Source of the DNA: Flavobacterium tiangeerense
Lineage (GTDB): Bacteria > Bacteroidota > Bacteroidia > Flavobacteriales > Flavobacteriaceae
Reading direction: 5' to 3'
Length of the DNA stretch: 64,000 bases
Assembly: GCF_007830355.1 (NCBI RefSeq)
Contig: NZ_VLKO01000003.1
Location: forward strand, 231 to 64,230
Shown here: positions 9,290-18,213 of the stretch, in pieces
Position numbering within the stretch: position 1 is the first letter of the stretch
How the letters are laid out: the number at the start of each line of letters is the position of its first letter
The notes under the pieces: model-generated
Seen by the model: only the letters and a program-made list of their open reading frames with translations
What the model was told of the DNA's origin: nothing
Database searches by the model: none
Translations under genes and position numbers: made by a program

Positions 9290-9408
9290 GGTTTAAACGC
9301 AACCTTTTTATCAAAGATACCTCTATTTAAAAAAACAAATGTTTGGGCCGAAAATACAATTCAACCCAACCCTTTGAAATAAGTGTCGAATTCTAAAAAT
9401 GTAAAAAG

Positions 9409-9819
9409 ATGAAAAAAATTATTGCTTTAGCACTATTATGGGCCTCTTTCCTGTCTTGTAGCCCAGAAAATGATTACCCTAATTACAATTATGAAGTATT
9501 GCCAGTGGCTAGTTATGAAGTTCCTGCCTCTTTTAAGCTAGGGGAAACCTACACCATTACACTCAAATACCAAAAACCAACTAGTTGCTATGGATATCAA
9601 GGGATTTACTACGATAAGAACCTCAACATAAGAACCATTGGTATACAAGCTGTAGTAGATAAAGATCAAATTTGTAACCAAGCGTTGCCTCCTTTATCTG
9701 AAGTTTCTTTTCAGTTTTATGTAACCAATACGGGATCGTATATTTTTAAATTTTACAAAGGCAAAGACGCTAATGGGGTGTCGCAATTTGAAGAAAAAGA
9801 AATTAAAGTGGAAAACTAA
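9409..9819 (+). CDS. Small lipoprotein of unknown function
   Basis: The 136-aa protein has a lipoprotein signal peptide: MKKIIALALLWASFLSCSPEND, with lipobox FLSC and the lipidated Cys at about residue 17. The mature domain is a single beta-rich module with paired Cys (TSCYGYQG and QICNQA), reminiscent of Ig-like domains. It sits 15 bp before the ECF sigma factor and on the same strand, so it may be co-transcribed with it. No known function could be recognised. The lipoprotein call is strong; the cellular role is open. Confidence 0.75.
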   Translation: MKKIIALALLWASFLSCSPENDYPNYNYEVLPVASYEVPASFKLGETYTITLKYQKPTSCYGYQGIYYDKNLNIRTIGIQAVVDKDQICNQALPPLSEVSFQFYVTNTGSYIFKFYKGKDANGVSQFEEKEIKVEN

Positions 9820-9834
9820 ATAGAACATCCAAAC

Positions 9835-10383
9835 GTGGGGTTAGATCAAATCATTGCAAACTGTAAAAAAAACTGTCCAAAAGCACAAGAGGAGCTGTAT
9901 GTACTGTTTGCAAAAAAACTTTTTGGAGTCTGCCTCAAATATTCTAAGAGTTATTCAGATGCACAAGACAATTTGCATGATGGTTTTATACTCATCTTGG
10001 ATAAAATCAATCAATTTAGCAACAAGGGTTCATTTGAAGGTTGGGCTAAAAGAGTTATGATTAACAATGCCTTACAAAAATTTAAAGACGTACGGTTTTT
10101 AAATATTGTGGATACCGACCTAGCTGAAGAAGAAATTACAATTGATGATGAACCCATAGCACTGGAAACGCTACTCAAAATGGTACAAGAATTACCTGAT
10201 CAATACCGTTTAGTATTTAGTCTATATGTACTAGACGGCTATTCACACAAGGAAATTGCCGAAATACTAAAAATCACTACGGGTACAACCAAATCAAATT
10301 TGGCTCGAGCCCGAATGATTTTGAGAGAAAAAATAAATTCTTATACCGGTAACACTACTAGAACAAAATACAATGCACGATAA
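9835..10383 (+). CDS. ECF-type RNA polymerase sigma factor
   Basis: The 182-aa protein matches sigma-70 region 2 (AKKLFGVCLKYSKSYSDAQD, then a GFILIL helix) and region 4 (ELPDQYRLVFSLYVLDGYSH and KEIAEILKIT...TKSNLARAR, helix-turn-helix). It is thus an alternative sigma factor directing RNA polymerase to a small regulon. The start is GTG at 9835. The preceding lipoprotein ends 15 bp upstream. The following gene overlaps the sigma gene by 11 bp and encodes a protein with an N-terminal cytoplasmic segment and one transmembrane helix, which suggests that it is the cognate membrane regulator. The family call is firm; the inducing signal is unknown. Confidence 0.9.
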   Translation: MGLDQIIANCKKNCPKAQEELYVLFAKKLFGVCLKYSKSYSDAQDNLHDGFILILDKINQFSNKGSFEGWAKRVMINNALQKFKDVRFLNIVDTDLAEEEITIDDEPIALETLLKMVQELPDQYRLVFSLYVLDGYSHKEIAEILKITTGTTKSNLARARMILREKINSYTGNTTRTKYNAR

Positions 10384-11773
10384 AAAAAATATAGACCGGT
10401 ATTTTCAAGAGCAATTTAAGGATTTTGAAGCCCAACCTGAGCCACAGGTGTGGGAGGCTATTGAACTGAGTTTACGCAAAAGAAAGAAAAGACGAAAGGT
10501 TTTACCGTTCTGGCTTAAAATAAGTGGAATTGCAGCCTCATTATTGGTAGGGTTATTGCTAGTTCAAAAAACACAATATGCGAGCTCAAAACCTGTAATA
10601 AAGATCGTAAACCAATCAAAAGCTAGTGAAAAAGAAACGCTCCTCAAAAAAAGGTTCACAACCAAACCTGAACTCATTGATAAGGAGCTTCAACAAGTAG
10701 TGACTAACCAACAACCAACTCAAACGAATTATGAAAAAACTATACGAGTTACTGGACCTAAAATCAATTCGAACCAAAAGAAGAATAAAAAGGATTATCT
10801 CGTTCATATCCAAAAAAATAATCCATCGGTAAGTACAAACGCTGCGATAGCTTCGGAAGGATTAGCATTAGCACAACAACAAGATAACAGTGTCGTTGCA
10901 AAAGAAATCACAGCTGTACAAAATGCACAATCAAAGAAGCCAATTGCTAACAGTGAAATGTCTAACAAATCACAAGCCCTATCAAATGAAGAGGTGAGCG
11001 CTACAAAAAACTCTTTAGAAGAAATTTTAAGAGATAAAAATACAACTCCAGAATCTAACCTAACAAAGGGTAACAAATGGAAAATAACACCTACTGTTGC
11101 CGCCTTATATCTGAACACAAACAGCAGCGGATCCGCACTGGATCCTCAACTGACTCAAAACAAAAAAACGAATGACAACTCAGCGAGTTATGGGATTGGT
11201 ATACACTATGCTTTGACCCAAAAGATGAGCCTGCGCAGTGGAATAAACAGGTTGGCGTTAGGGTACAATACAAACAATGTATCTTATACTGTTGGATTAC
11301 GAAGTAATAGCGTATCAAACATTAATTTCACGAATTCCTCATCTATTGAAATCACTAACAACGAAAGCCGTTCTACTTTATCTGGTTTTGAGAAAAACTT
11401 ACAAAAAAACAACGTAGGAGCACTAAACCAACAGATGAATTATTTTGAAATCCCTTTTGAAATGTCCTATGCGTTAATCGATAAAAAAATAGGAATACAT
11501 CTCATTGCAGGGGTCAGCACATTACTTTTAAATGATAATGAAGTCCGATTAGAATCTAATTCATTCAATGAAAGACTTGGCAGTGCAACCAACTTAAATT
11601 CGCTACACTTTAGTACTAATTTTGGCTTTGGAGTACGCTACAAACTCATAAAATCATTTCAACTCAGTTTAGAGCCCATGCTCAAGTACCAAATCAATAC
11701 TTTTACAAACAACAGCAGTAACTTTAAGCCGATGGTAATGGGAGTATATACCGGAATTAGTTATGAATTTTAG
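10373..11773 (+). CDS. Sigma-partner protein: cytoplasmic/TM segment plus C-terminal outer-membrane-like beta-barrel domain
   Basis: The 466-aa protein begins with a charged N-terminus (MHDKKNIDRYFQEQFKDFEA, then PEPQVWEAIELSL) that resembles anti-sigma N-termini. One transmembrane helix follows (about residues 45-63, FWLKISGIAASLLVGLLL). A Gln/Asn/Lys-rich low-complexity linker fills residues about 75-235. The C-terminal 220 residues are beta-rich (WKITPTVAALYLNT, IGIHLIAGVSTLLLND, VYTGISYEF) and end in an aromatic residue, as OMP beta-barrel domains do. It overlaps the ECF sigma gene by 11 bp. A trans-envelope sensor that controls the sigma factor is an inference. Its 3' end overlaps the convergent acyltransferase gene by 17 bp. 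Confidence 0.65.
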   Translation: MHDKKNIDRYFQEQFKDFEAQPEPQVWEAIELSLRKRKKRRKVLPFWLKISGIAASLLVGLLLVQKTQYASSKPVIKIVNQSKASEKETLLKKRFTTKPELIDKELQQVVTNQQPTQTNYEKTIRVTGPKINSNQKKNKKDYLVHIQKNNPSVSTNAAIASEGLALAQQQDNSVVAKEITAVQNAQSKKPIANSEMSNKSQALSNEEVSATKNSLEEILRDKNTTPESNLTKGNKWKITPTVAALYLNTNSSGSALDPQLTQNKKTNDNSASYGIGIHYALTQKMSLRSGINRLALGYNTNNVSYTVGLRSNSVSNINFTNSSSIEITNNESRSTLSGFEKNLQKNNVGALNQQMNYFEIPFEMSYALIDKKIGIHLIAGVSTLLLNDNEVRLESNSFNERLGSATNLNSLHFSTNFGFGVRYKLIKSFQLSLEPMLKYQINTFTNNSSNFKPMVMGVYTGISYEF

Positions 11774-12518
11774 AAGATCCTGCTGCAAATAACAACAACT
11801 GATGGTAAATGGTGGAACGCACTTGATCCCGAATATCTTTTCGATCTACGCCATCAACAGCTGTAGTGGAAACGTGATGATGAAATTTAACACGCATTAG
11901 ACCTGGACTACCACTCAAAAAAGTAAATGAAAATCGTTTTTTATTATCCGGGAACGTAATGGGCACAATAGGAAGTCCGTGATCTACTGCCAATCTAAAA
12001 GCACCATCTTTAAAAGCATCCAATATAATAGATTCATCATCAGGAACACCACCTTCAGGAAAAATACAAATGCTTAAACCTTGTTGAATCCTTTTTTGGG
12101 CTCTATCAAAAACTTCTAACCTACTTTTTGATGAATTTCTATCTACAAGAATACACGTTCTTTTGTAGAAAAAACCAAATAAAGGAATCTTAGAGAGTTC
12201 TTTTTTACCAACAAAAACAAACGGGTTCTTGGTGATAGCCAGCATCAGCATAATATCAGTCATAGAGGTATGATTGGCCACTAGCATATAACTCTTGTGT
12301 GAAATTAAAGCCTCGTCTTCATCAATTTTATAATAAAAACCCATACCAAATAGGATACACTTGGCCCAAATACGAGCCATCTTAAAAAAGTAAGGATACC
12401 CACGCTCTGAAACGATAGACAGCACTAAAAAGGGAAACATGACCAGAATGGGTAGTGCCATGAGAACATAAAACCAAACACGCCACAATACCCAAAAAAT
12501 AATTTTAATTGCATTCAT
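11757..12518 (-). CDS. 1-acyl-sn-glycerol-3-phosphate acyltransferase (PlsC family)
   Basis: The 253-aa protein has an N-terminal membrane segment (residues about 8-36) and the PlsC acyltransferase motifs: NHTSMTD (NHx4D block I, residues 82-88), a block II-like TCILVDRNSS, block III FPEGG (153-157) and block IV PIVPITF. The family acylates lysophosphatidate at the inner membrane to form phosphatidate in phospholipid synthesis. It is convergent with, and overlaps by 17 bp, the sigma-partner gene. It stands alone on this strand, with trpS starting divergently 245 bp away. The family call is strong; the exact acyl acceptor is not shown by the sequence. Confidence 0.88.
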   Translation of the reverse strand: MNAIKIIFWVLWRVWFYVLMALPILVMFPFLVLSIVSERGYPYFFKMARIWAKCILFGMGFYYKIDEDEALISHKSYMLVANHTSMTDIMLMLAITKNPFVFVGKKELSKIPLFGFFYKRTCILVDRNSSKSRLEVFDRAQKRIQQGLSICIFPEGGVPDDESIILDAFKDGAFRLAVDHGLPIVPITFPDNKKRFSFTFLSGSPGLMRVKFHHHVSTTAVDGVDRKDIRDQVRSTIYHQLLLFAAGSSKIHN

Positions 12519-12763
12519 AACTCCAAAAGTAAGAAATCAGAAGGTAAAATACTTCAAAAAAGTCTGGTGTTTTTTTTATGAAAATTAAAACCAAGACTAG
12601 CTACAAAATCTTTTGGAAACAAAATACTGATTTATGAAACGCATGACGATGATACTTTACATAAAAACGCTAAGTCCATAAGGCTAGATTGTTTTTAAAA
12701 ATTACAATTTTGCAGTAATAAATAAAAAACTTTGCGAACTTTGCGGGAAAAGTTAAAATCATA

Positions 12764-13738
12764 ATGGCAAAAATACTTACCGGCGTTCAAAGTACAGGGA
12801 CACCACATTTAGGAAATCTTCTTGGCGCAATTATACCCGCAATAGCACTCTCAAACAAACCCGAAAATGAATCGTTTTTGTTCATTGCTGATTTGCATTC
12901 GGTTACCCAAATAAAAGACGGAGCAACACTAAGAACCAATACCTATAGCACAGCAGCAGCATGGCTGGCTTGCGGATTGAATGTAGAAAAAGTTGTTTTT
13001 TACAGACAATCAGATGTGCCACAAACAGCAGAATTGTCTTGGTACTTGAGCTGCTTTTTTCCGTTCCAGCGTTTGACATTAGCACATTCTTTCAAAGACA
13101 AATCAGACAGGCTAGATGATGTCAATGCAGGACTGTTCTCCTACCCTATGCTTATGGCTGCTGATATTTTATTGTACGATGCCGAGTTTGTACCAGTAGG
13201 AAAAGACCAATTGCAACATTTAGAGATCACCCGTGATGTAGCCTCAAGATTCAATCACCAAATGGGCGAAACCTTTGTGCTTCCTGAAGCCAAAATTCAA
13301 GAAGACAGCATGTTGATTCCAGGTACTAATGGTGGAAAAATGAGTAAATCAGCTAATAATATCATCAATATATTTCTGGATGACAAAGCCTTACGCAAAC
13401 AAGTCATGAGTATTGAAACCGATAGTACACCACTTGAAGATCCTAAAAATCCAGATACGTGTAATGCTTTTGCTATTTATGCTTTATTGGCAACTGAAGA
13501 ACAATTAGCAGCAATGCGTGCCAATTATTTAGGCGGCAATTACGGTTACGGTCACGCCAAGCAAGCTTTGTTTGAATTGATTTGCGAAACCTTTAAAACC
13601 GAAAGAGAAAAATACAACTACTACATGAGCAATCTTAACGAAGTAGATGCGCTTTTAAAAATAGGTGCTCAAAAAGCTTCGGCTGTGGCCAATGGTGTAC
13701 TAGCAAAAGTGCGCGAAAAACTAGGATTCGAAATATAA
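12764..13738 (+). CDS. trpS: Tryptophan--tRNA ligase
   Basis: The 324-aa class I aminoacyl-tRNA synthetase charges tRNA-Trp. The HIGH-type motif is PHLGN (residues 14-18) after TGVQSTGT, and the KMSKS loop is at residues 192-196. Further landmarks are FLFIADLHSVTQ, YPMLMAADILLYDAEFVPVGKDQLQHLE and the anticodon-binding helices toward the C-terminus. Length and motifs match bacterial TrpS. The upstream region holds TTTTG and repeated CTTTG tracts that could be promoter parts. A perfect inverted repeat 17 bp after the stop may act as terminator. Confidence 0.95.
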   Translation: MAKILTGVQSTGTPHLGNLLGAIIPAIALSNKPENESFLFIADLHSVTQIKDGATLRTNTYSTAAAWLACGLNVEKVVFYRQSDVPQTAELSWYLSCFFPFQRLTLAHSFKDKSDRLDDVNAGLFSYPMLMAADILLYDAEFVPVGKDQLQHLEITRDVASRFNHQMGETFVLPEAKIQEDSMLIPGTNGGKMSKSANNIINIFLDDKALRKQVMSIETDSTPLEDPKNPDTCNAFAIYALLATEEQLAAMRANYLGGNYGYGHAKQALFELICETFKTEREKYNYYMSNLNEVDALLKIGAQKASAVANGVLAKVREKLGFEI

Positions 13739-13755
13739 TTACCTTTGTAAAATAA

Positions 13756-13801
13756 CCGCAGATTCGCAGATTATAGTAATTTTTAATCTGCGAATCTGCG
13801 G
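13756..13801. repeat. Perfect 18-bp inverted repeat after trpS
   Basis: The arms CCGCAGATTCGCAGATTA and TAATCTGCGAATCTGCGG are separated by 10 bases. There is no T-run after the right arm, so it is either a weak bidirectional terminator or a repetitive palindrome. Each arm also contains the internal repeat CGCAGATT. Confidence 0.7.
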
Positions 13802-13805
13802 TACA

Positions 13806-13952
13806 ATACAATTTAAAATGGCGCAAAGTCAGCGAGATTCGCGCGGCACTCCGCAGTTTTTAAGAACGTTTTTTGTGAATACTTCGAGCAGCTGGGTACG
13901 AATTATGTTTGTGGCTCATCGTTCTGGGCACGAATTGCAAATCCGCGCTATC
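13806..13952 (-). repeat. Inverted copy of the cassette-zone repeat plus degenerate REP
   Basis: Read on the minus strand, 13806-13912 matches 52030-52117: CAGCTGCTCGAAGTATT, then ACAAAAAACGT and GCGCGAAT in the same order. The right end (13926-13952) is a degenerate REP, GGGCACGAATTGCAAATCC, with the same preceding flank (ATTATGTTTGTGGCTCATCG) as the REP at 50722. It marks an older copy of the mobile repeat family found near 50 kb. Confidence 0.65.
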
Positions 13953-13998
13953 GGGTATTTTTAGAACTGCTGCATTTGAAATCAATTTAAAAAAATAA
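13924..13998 (+). pseudogene. Possible toxin-tail remnant fused to a REP
   Basis: The REP is read in the same frame as at 50859 (CKSALSG) and continues IFRTAAFEINLKK before TAA, 2 bp ahead of the next ATG. This mirrors the REP-toxin-immunity order at 50.9 kb, but only about 13 non-REP residues remain, so it is a weak call. Confidence 0.22.
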
Positions 13999-14000
13999 TT

Positions 14001-14453
14001 ATGGATACTAATAGAATTAAATTTAATTTTTTTTTATTGAAAAACTTATTTTTATTATACCTCTTTTCAGTGATCATTATTAGTATGATTGATTCATCTC
14101 CATTTGTGTTGATAGTTTGCTGGTTATATCTTCTTCTTAGTTTGCCTGTCTTTTTGTTCAATATGTATGAAATAAGACACAATAGAATAATTTCATATAT
14201 TGTGTTTAGCGGCTTGAATCTTGTGCATTTGATTTCTTACTTGAAAGAAATTTTTACAAAAAAAACAGTAACTGGGTGGCAAAATATAAACGGAATTTTA
14301 GTTAAACACACAAAGACATATTATTATTATGAAACGGATAGTGGAACTGTTTATTTTAATTTAATTTCTGCTGGAATTTTTTTGGTTTTGCAGTTTTTTG
14401 TTTGGATGATTATAATTAAAAAAATGAGTCAATTTGAAATTGATTTAGAATAA
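14001..14453 (+). CDS. Small membrane protein of unknown function (possible orphan immunity protein)
   Basis: The 150-aa protein has hydrophobic segments at about residues 10-28, 32-55, 65-80 and 120-142, with a soluble stretch (GWQNINGILVKHTKTYYYYE) between the last two. I recognise no family. It has unusually high Phe, Ile and Tyr content and is even richer in A+T than its neighbours. The gene is flanked by REP elements on both sides (13926-13952 inverted, 14494-14521 direct), with only 48 and 40 bp between. That arrangement matches the displaced cassettes at 50-52 kb, so a membrane immunity protein left behind from a toxin cassette is a reasonable but unproven guess. Confidence 0.5.
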   Translation: MDTNRIKFNFFLLKNLFLLYLFSVIIISMIDSSPFVLIVCWLYLLLSLPVFLFNMYEIRHNRIISYIVFSGLNLVHLISYLKEIFTKKTVTGWQNINGILVKHTKTYYYYETDSGTVYFNLISAGIFLVLQFFVWMIIIKKMSQFEIDLE

Positions 14454-15153
14454 ACCCCAATGGCTCGGATATGACTAGTATTCTAGATGGTGCTAGCGCG
14501 GAATTGCATTCCGTGCCCACAAAGTTCCCACTGGTGCTAGTTTGCAACGAGTGCCTACTTACCTTCTAAAAAGATTCTTAGCGTTTGCAACGCGGCAACC
14601 CGCAATCATAGTCAAATAATACAAGTAAAAACAAAAAAAGCAACACCTAAAATTGTTGCAACGATTGCCCGATCGCGCGGATATATCTCCCAGCTGCTAG
14701 AAGTATTCTAAAAAAACGTTATTAAAAATTGCAGGCTGATGTACGAATGACATTACTCTACTAATAGTGAATAAGTTATCGTTCAGGTTATGCAAAGAAT
14801 CATGACTTTGAGTTTTTTTTAAAAGTTCTTAAAAAAGATAAACGCGATAAAATTCTCACGACCTTTTCTTGTAAATACTTTTAAAATGATTGGCTTATCA
14901 AAATGTATAAAAACTACATAATAACAGTTTGGCTATTCTCTAATTTATTTGTTTTCTTCAAGTAGAACTTATAAATTGATAAGCAGATCTGTAGATTTTA
15001 TATTACGCTTTTCCAAAAAGTCGGGAGACTTTTAGTATGCTTACGTAATGAATATCAATTCATGATACTTCAAAGAGCTGGTATTTAATACATAATGATA
15101 GAATGTAAGATACTAAAATATTTTTATACATTTACCGAAAATAACCCAATTTC
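14454..15153. other. Repeat-rich intergenic region
   Basis: About 700 bp without a gene. 14456-14521 is a REP unit with its leader (TGGCTCGGATATGACTAG). 14537-14600 shares GTTTGCAACGAGTGCCTACT with 57770. 14605-14660 is a degraded copy of the terminator block (GTCAAATAATACAAGTAAAA and GCAACACCTAAAATTGTTGC). 14668-14715 matches the CCCGATCGCGCGGATAT and CCAGCTGCT segments near 51.9-52.05 kb. The rest, up to 15153, is AT-rich upstream sequence of the adhesin gene. Confidence 0.6.
14494..14521 (+). repeat. REP hairpin, GGAATTGCATTCC type
   Basis: TAGCGCGGAATTGCATTCCG followed by TGCCCACA. The stem is CGGAAT/ATTCCG around TGC. It is identical in the core to the elements at 49443, 49565, 49856 and 51912. 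Confidence 0.75.
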
Positions 15154-18100
15154 ATGAAAACAGCACATCTATTTAAGAATAGAATTGTAATAATTGTATT
15201 CTTAAATTTTTTTATATTTAGTGCAAAGTCACAAGTTGTAAAATTAGATATTAATGGTAATTTCACTATCCAGGGAAATAACTCCACTTATTGGAAATAC
15301 AGATATAAAGCAACTGGAAGCAATGACGAAACTTATTCAGCATTAATTTATTCAGCTAATATTTCAACGATTAAACTCAATCCGTTTATTTCGTGGGATT
15401 TTAGCAGAAATTTTCATAGTATTTTTGCGCAAGCTGGTGCGTGGGAAGACTATTTTACGATAAATTCAGATTATGCTGCTATTTCAAAATCTGTAGGATA
15501 TAGTTTTAATTTTAATACTTCTGCTATAACTGAAGGCTGGCGTGGGTATAGACTACAAAACACAACGGAAAACTCAAATAGTAATATTTTAGAAACCAAC
15601 GTTTTGGCTAATGGTTCTACAGGTAAATCTGTGTATATGGGATGGTACTATAACTATGGATTAATATTAGTATCGCCAAAATTAAATGATCTTGCAGCAG
15701 ATAAAAAATTTTCAATATATGCTAATGGTTTTCAAGGAAATTATCCCCTTGTTTTGGGTACAATTACTGATCCTTATGATCCTACTACTTTCCATCCATT
15801 AAAAACAGTGATGATTACTGGTGGTACATTTAATAAAATAGAAGTTTTCTTAAATAATTATAACGGTCAAGATAAATACATCGCAATAAAAAATATGGGT
15901 GCTACTGGTGATATTTACCTAGATGATTTTAGTTATGATCAATCTGTAAATTGTTATGACAATACTAATTTAAGTGTGAGCAATGTCAGCGAAGATAAGG
16001 CAATAGTGAATTTTAATGCTGATACTGCTCAAACTAGCTGGGAATTACATTTGAAAGACATCACACGTGATATTACACAAACAATTAATATTAGTACAAA
16101 TAAGAACTATATACTTGAAAACTTAGTAGGCAATACAAACTATGAAGTAAAAGTTAGGGCAAATTGCGCCCCTGGTTTATACTCAAACTGGACACCTGTC
16201 CAAACTTTTAGAACTTCATGCTCCACAATATCTAGTGGATATAAAACCTCTTTTTTGGAAACCCCTTTTTTTAATCCTTGTTGGACTAAATTAGAAAGTG
16301 GAGCTTCTATTGATCAAGCGCCATTAATAGGTCATACCCTGAAGCCAAGAACTGGAAGTAGATACATTAGCATGGTGAATAAAGTTACTTCTAACACACA
16401 AAAATCTTTCATTGTAACACCGTATATTACTGATTTAGATAATACAAAAAGAATTAAGTTTTTCTTAATTAGTGATGTTAATGGATCCGCTTATAACAAA
16501 AACTCCTTGACTATTGGTACTATGTCAAATCCAGAAGATGCAAGTACATTTATAGCGCTCAAAACTATTCTACCTTCTGAAATGAATGAAATCAATGGCT
16601 TCAAAACTAATGACTATTGGAAAGAACATATTGTTTATTTAGATAATTACAATGTCACTAATAATCATCATTATATTGCAATCAAACAAAATAATTTAGA
16701 CTCCAATAGCTCTAGATTTAATATAGATGATTTTACATACGAGTCAACACCCGCGTGTAAAGAACCTGTAAATCTTAAACTAATAAAATCTGATTTTGAA
16801 TCTGCAAAAATAAGTTGGGAAAACATCAATACTCCAAACAATGGAGAATGGGAAATTCAATACGGAGTTTCTGGTTTTGCAATTGGAAACGGAATAACAA
16901 TCTCTAGTACATCAACAGTATCCACAATAAGCAATTTATCTAGTTTTACAAATTATGACTTTTATGTAAGAAGCAAATGTGGAACTAATTATAGTAATTG
17001 GTCTGACAGAGGAGTTTTTAAAACAAAATGCACTGGAGTTACAACTGGATATGCCTACGATTTTGAAAATGATAGTTTTAATTTGAACACTTGTTGGTCA
17101 AGAACAACGCCAGATATACGAGATAGATTTTATAGTCCAGATGCGTTTATTAATTATACTACACCACCATATGGAGGTTCATCTACTGCGCATTCTGGAA
17201 CAAAATTAATAATGATTAATGGTTTTAAAAATAGTCCAGATGTACTAGTAAATGAAAAATCTATTTTAGTAACTCCGAGACTTCTTGATTTAAATAATGA
17301 ACGAAAAATTTCTTTTTGGGCTTATGTTCCATCAGACAGTTATTCTACATTAACATCAATTCAAATTGGAACCTTGTCAGATCCTGAAGATTATAGCACT
17401 TTTGTTCCTTATGAAAGCATTACGACTGGATTTGCAATAAATCAATGGAAAAATTACTCTGTAGATTTTTCAAATTATTATGGTACTAATAAATTTATTG
17501 GCATAAGAATGTTTAATAGTAATAAAAGTAATTATTTACTATTCATAGACGATTTTGTTTATACCGATAATCAATGTTCGCGTCCAAGTTCCTTGACAGC
17601 TACTCAAAATGGTGTTAGTAGTGCTACGTTAACTTGGAAAACAAACAATAATAATCCCATTAACTGTGAAATTGAATATGGACCAATAGGGTTTACGCCC
17701 GGAGCCGGTACACTTTTAACAACTACAAGCTTACCATTAGAAATACCTAATTTAAATTTAAACACTAAATACCAATATAGAGTTAGAAACATCTGTACTA
17801 CTAATATTGTAAATTGGAGTAATTTATATGAGTTTAAAATATCGTGTACAGTAAATGCTCCTTTTACAGAAAATTTTGATCAATATCCCGCTTCAAATGG
17901 ATATCTTATTCCTAACTTTTGCTGGAGTACAAACGAAAATTCTAATGAGAATATTTATGCTGGAGTAGGAAGATATCATTTTACAAATTTTAATAGCGCA
18001 CCAAATTCAGGTTATTTTTACAATTCTAATGATACAAATAAACCTACTTATTTTATATCTCCCTATTTAGGTGATTTTACTAATACGAAGCGAGTTAAAT

Positions 18101-18159
18101 TTTGGATAAATAAAAATAATAGTAGCTCACCACAGGTTGTTACCATTGGAACTTTGTAA
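15154..18159 (+). CDS. T9SS adhesin with cleaved-adhesin/FN3 modules, N-terminal part (ends at premature TAA)
   Basis: The 1001-aa ORF has a signal peptide (residues about 8-27, ending FIFSAKSQ) and alternates beta-sandwich modules of the choice-of-anchor/cleaved-adhesin type (PRTGSRYISMVN, KIKFFLISD-like strands, TIGTLSDPEDYSTFVP) with FN3-like modules (ATLTWKTNNNNPINCEIEYG). Such proteins are surface adhesins or accessory domains of T9SS substrates. The reading frame ends at TAA (18157-18159) inside a module, exactly where parallel modules read TIGTLSDP; here it is TIGTL-stop-NPLD. Translation continues in the same frame to 19923. Together the two halves would encode a protein of about 1589 aa, so this is probably one gene broken by a nonsense change, or a sequencing error. 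Confidence 0.8.
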   Translation: MKTAHLFKNRIVIIVFLNFFIFSAKSQVVKLDINGNFTIQGNNSTYWKYRYKATGSNDETYSALIYSANISTIKLNPFISWDFSRNFHSIFAQAGAWEDYFTINSDYAAISKSVGYSFNFNTSAITEGWRGYRLQNTTENSNSNILETNVLANGSTGKSVYMGWYYNYGLILVSPKLNDLAADKKFSIYANGFQGNYPLVLGTITDPYDPTTFHPLKTVMITGGTFNKIEVFLNNYNGQDKYIAIKNMGATGDIYLDDFSYDQSVNCYDNTNLSVSNVSEDKAIVNFNADTAQTSWELHLKDITRDITQTINISTNKNYILENLVGNTNYEVKVRANCAPGLYSNWTPVQTFRTSCSTISSGYKTSFLETPFFNPCWTKLESGASIDQAPLIGHTLKPRTGSRYISMVNKVTSNTQKSFIVTPYITDLDNTKRIKFFLISDVNGSAYNKNSLTIGTMSNPEDASTFIALKTILPSEMNEINGFKTNDYWKEHIVYLDNYNVTNNHHYIAIKQNNLDSNSSRFNIDDFTYESTPACKEPVNLKLIKSDFESAKISWENINTPNNGEWEIQYGVSGFAIGNGITISSTSTVSTISNLSSFTNYDFYVRSKCGTNYSNWSDRGVFKTKCTGVTTGYAYDFENDSFNLNTCWSRTTPDIRDRFYSPDAFINYTTPPYGGSSTAHSGTKLIMINGFKNSPDVLVNEKSILVTPRLLDLNNERKISFWAYVPSDSYSTLTSIQIGTLSDPEDYSTFVPYESITTGFAINQWKNYSVDFSNYYGTNKFIGIRMFNSNKSNYLLFIDDFVYTDNQCSRPSSLTATQNGVSSATLTWKTNNNNPINCEIEYGPIGFTPGAGTLLTTTSLPLEIPNLNLNTKYQYRVRNICTTNIVNWSNLYEFKISCTVNAPFTENFDQYPASNGYLIPNFCWSTNENSNENIYAGVGRYHFTNFNSAPNSGYFYNSNDTNKPTYFISPYLGDFTNTKRVKFWINKNNSSSPQVVTIGTL

Positions 18160-18213
18160 AACCCCTTAGACTTAACAACATTTTCGCCATATCAAATTTT
18201 AGATACTGCTAAT

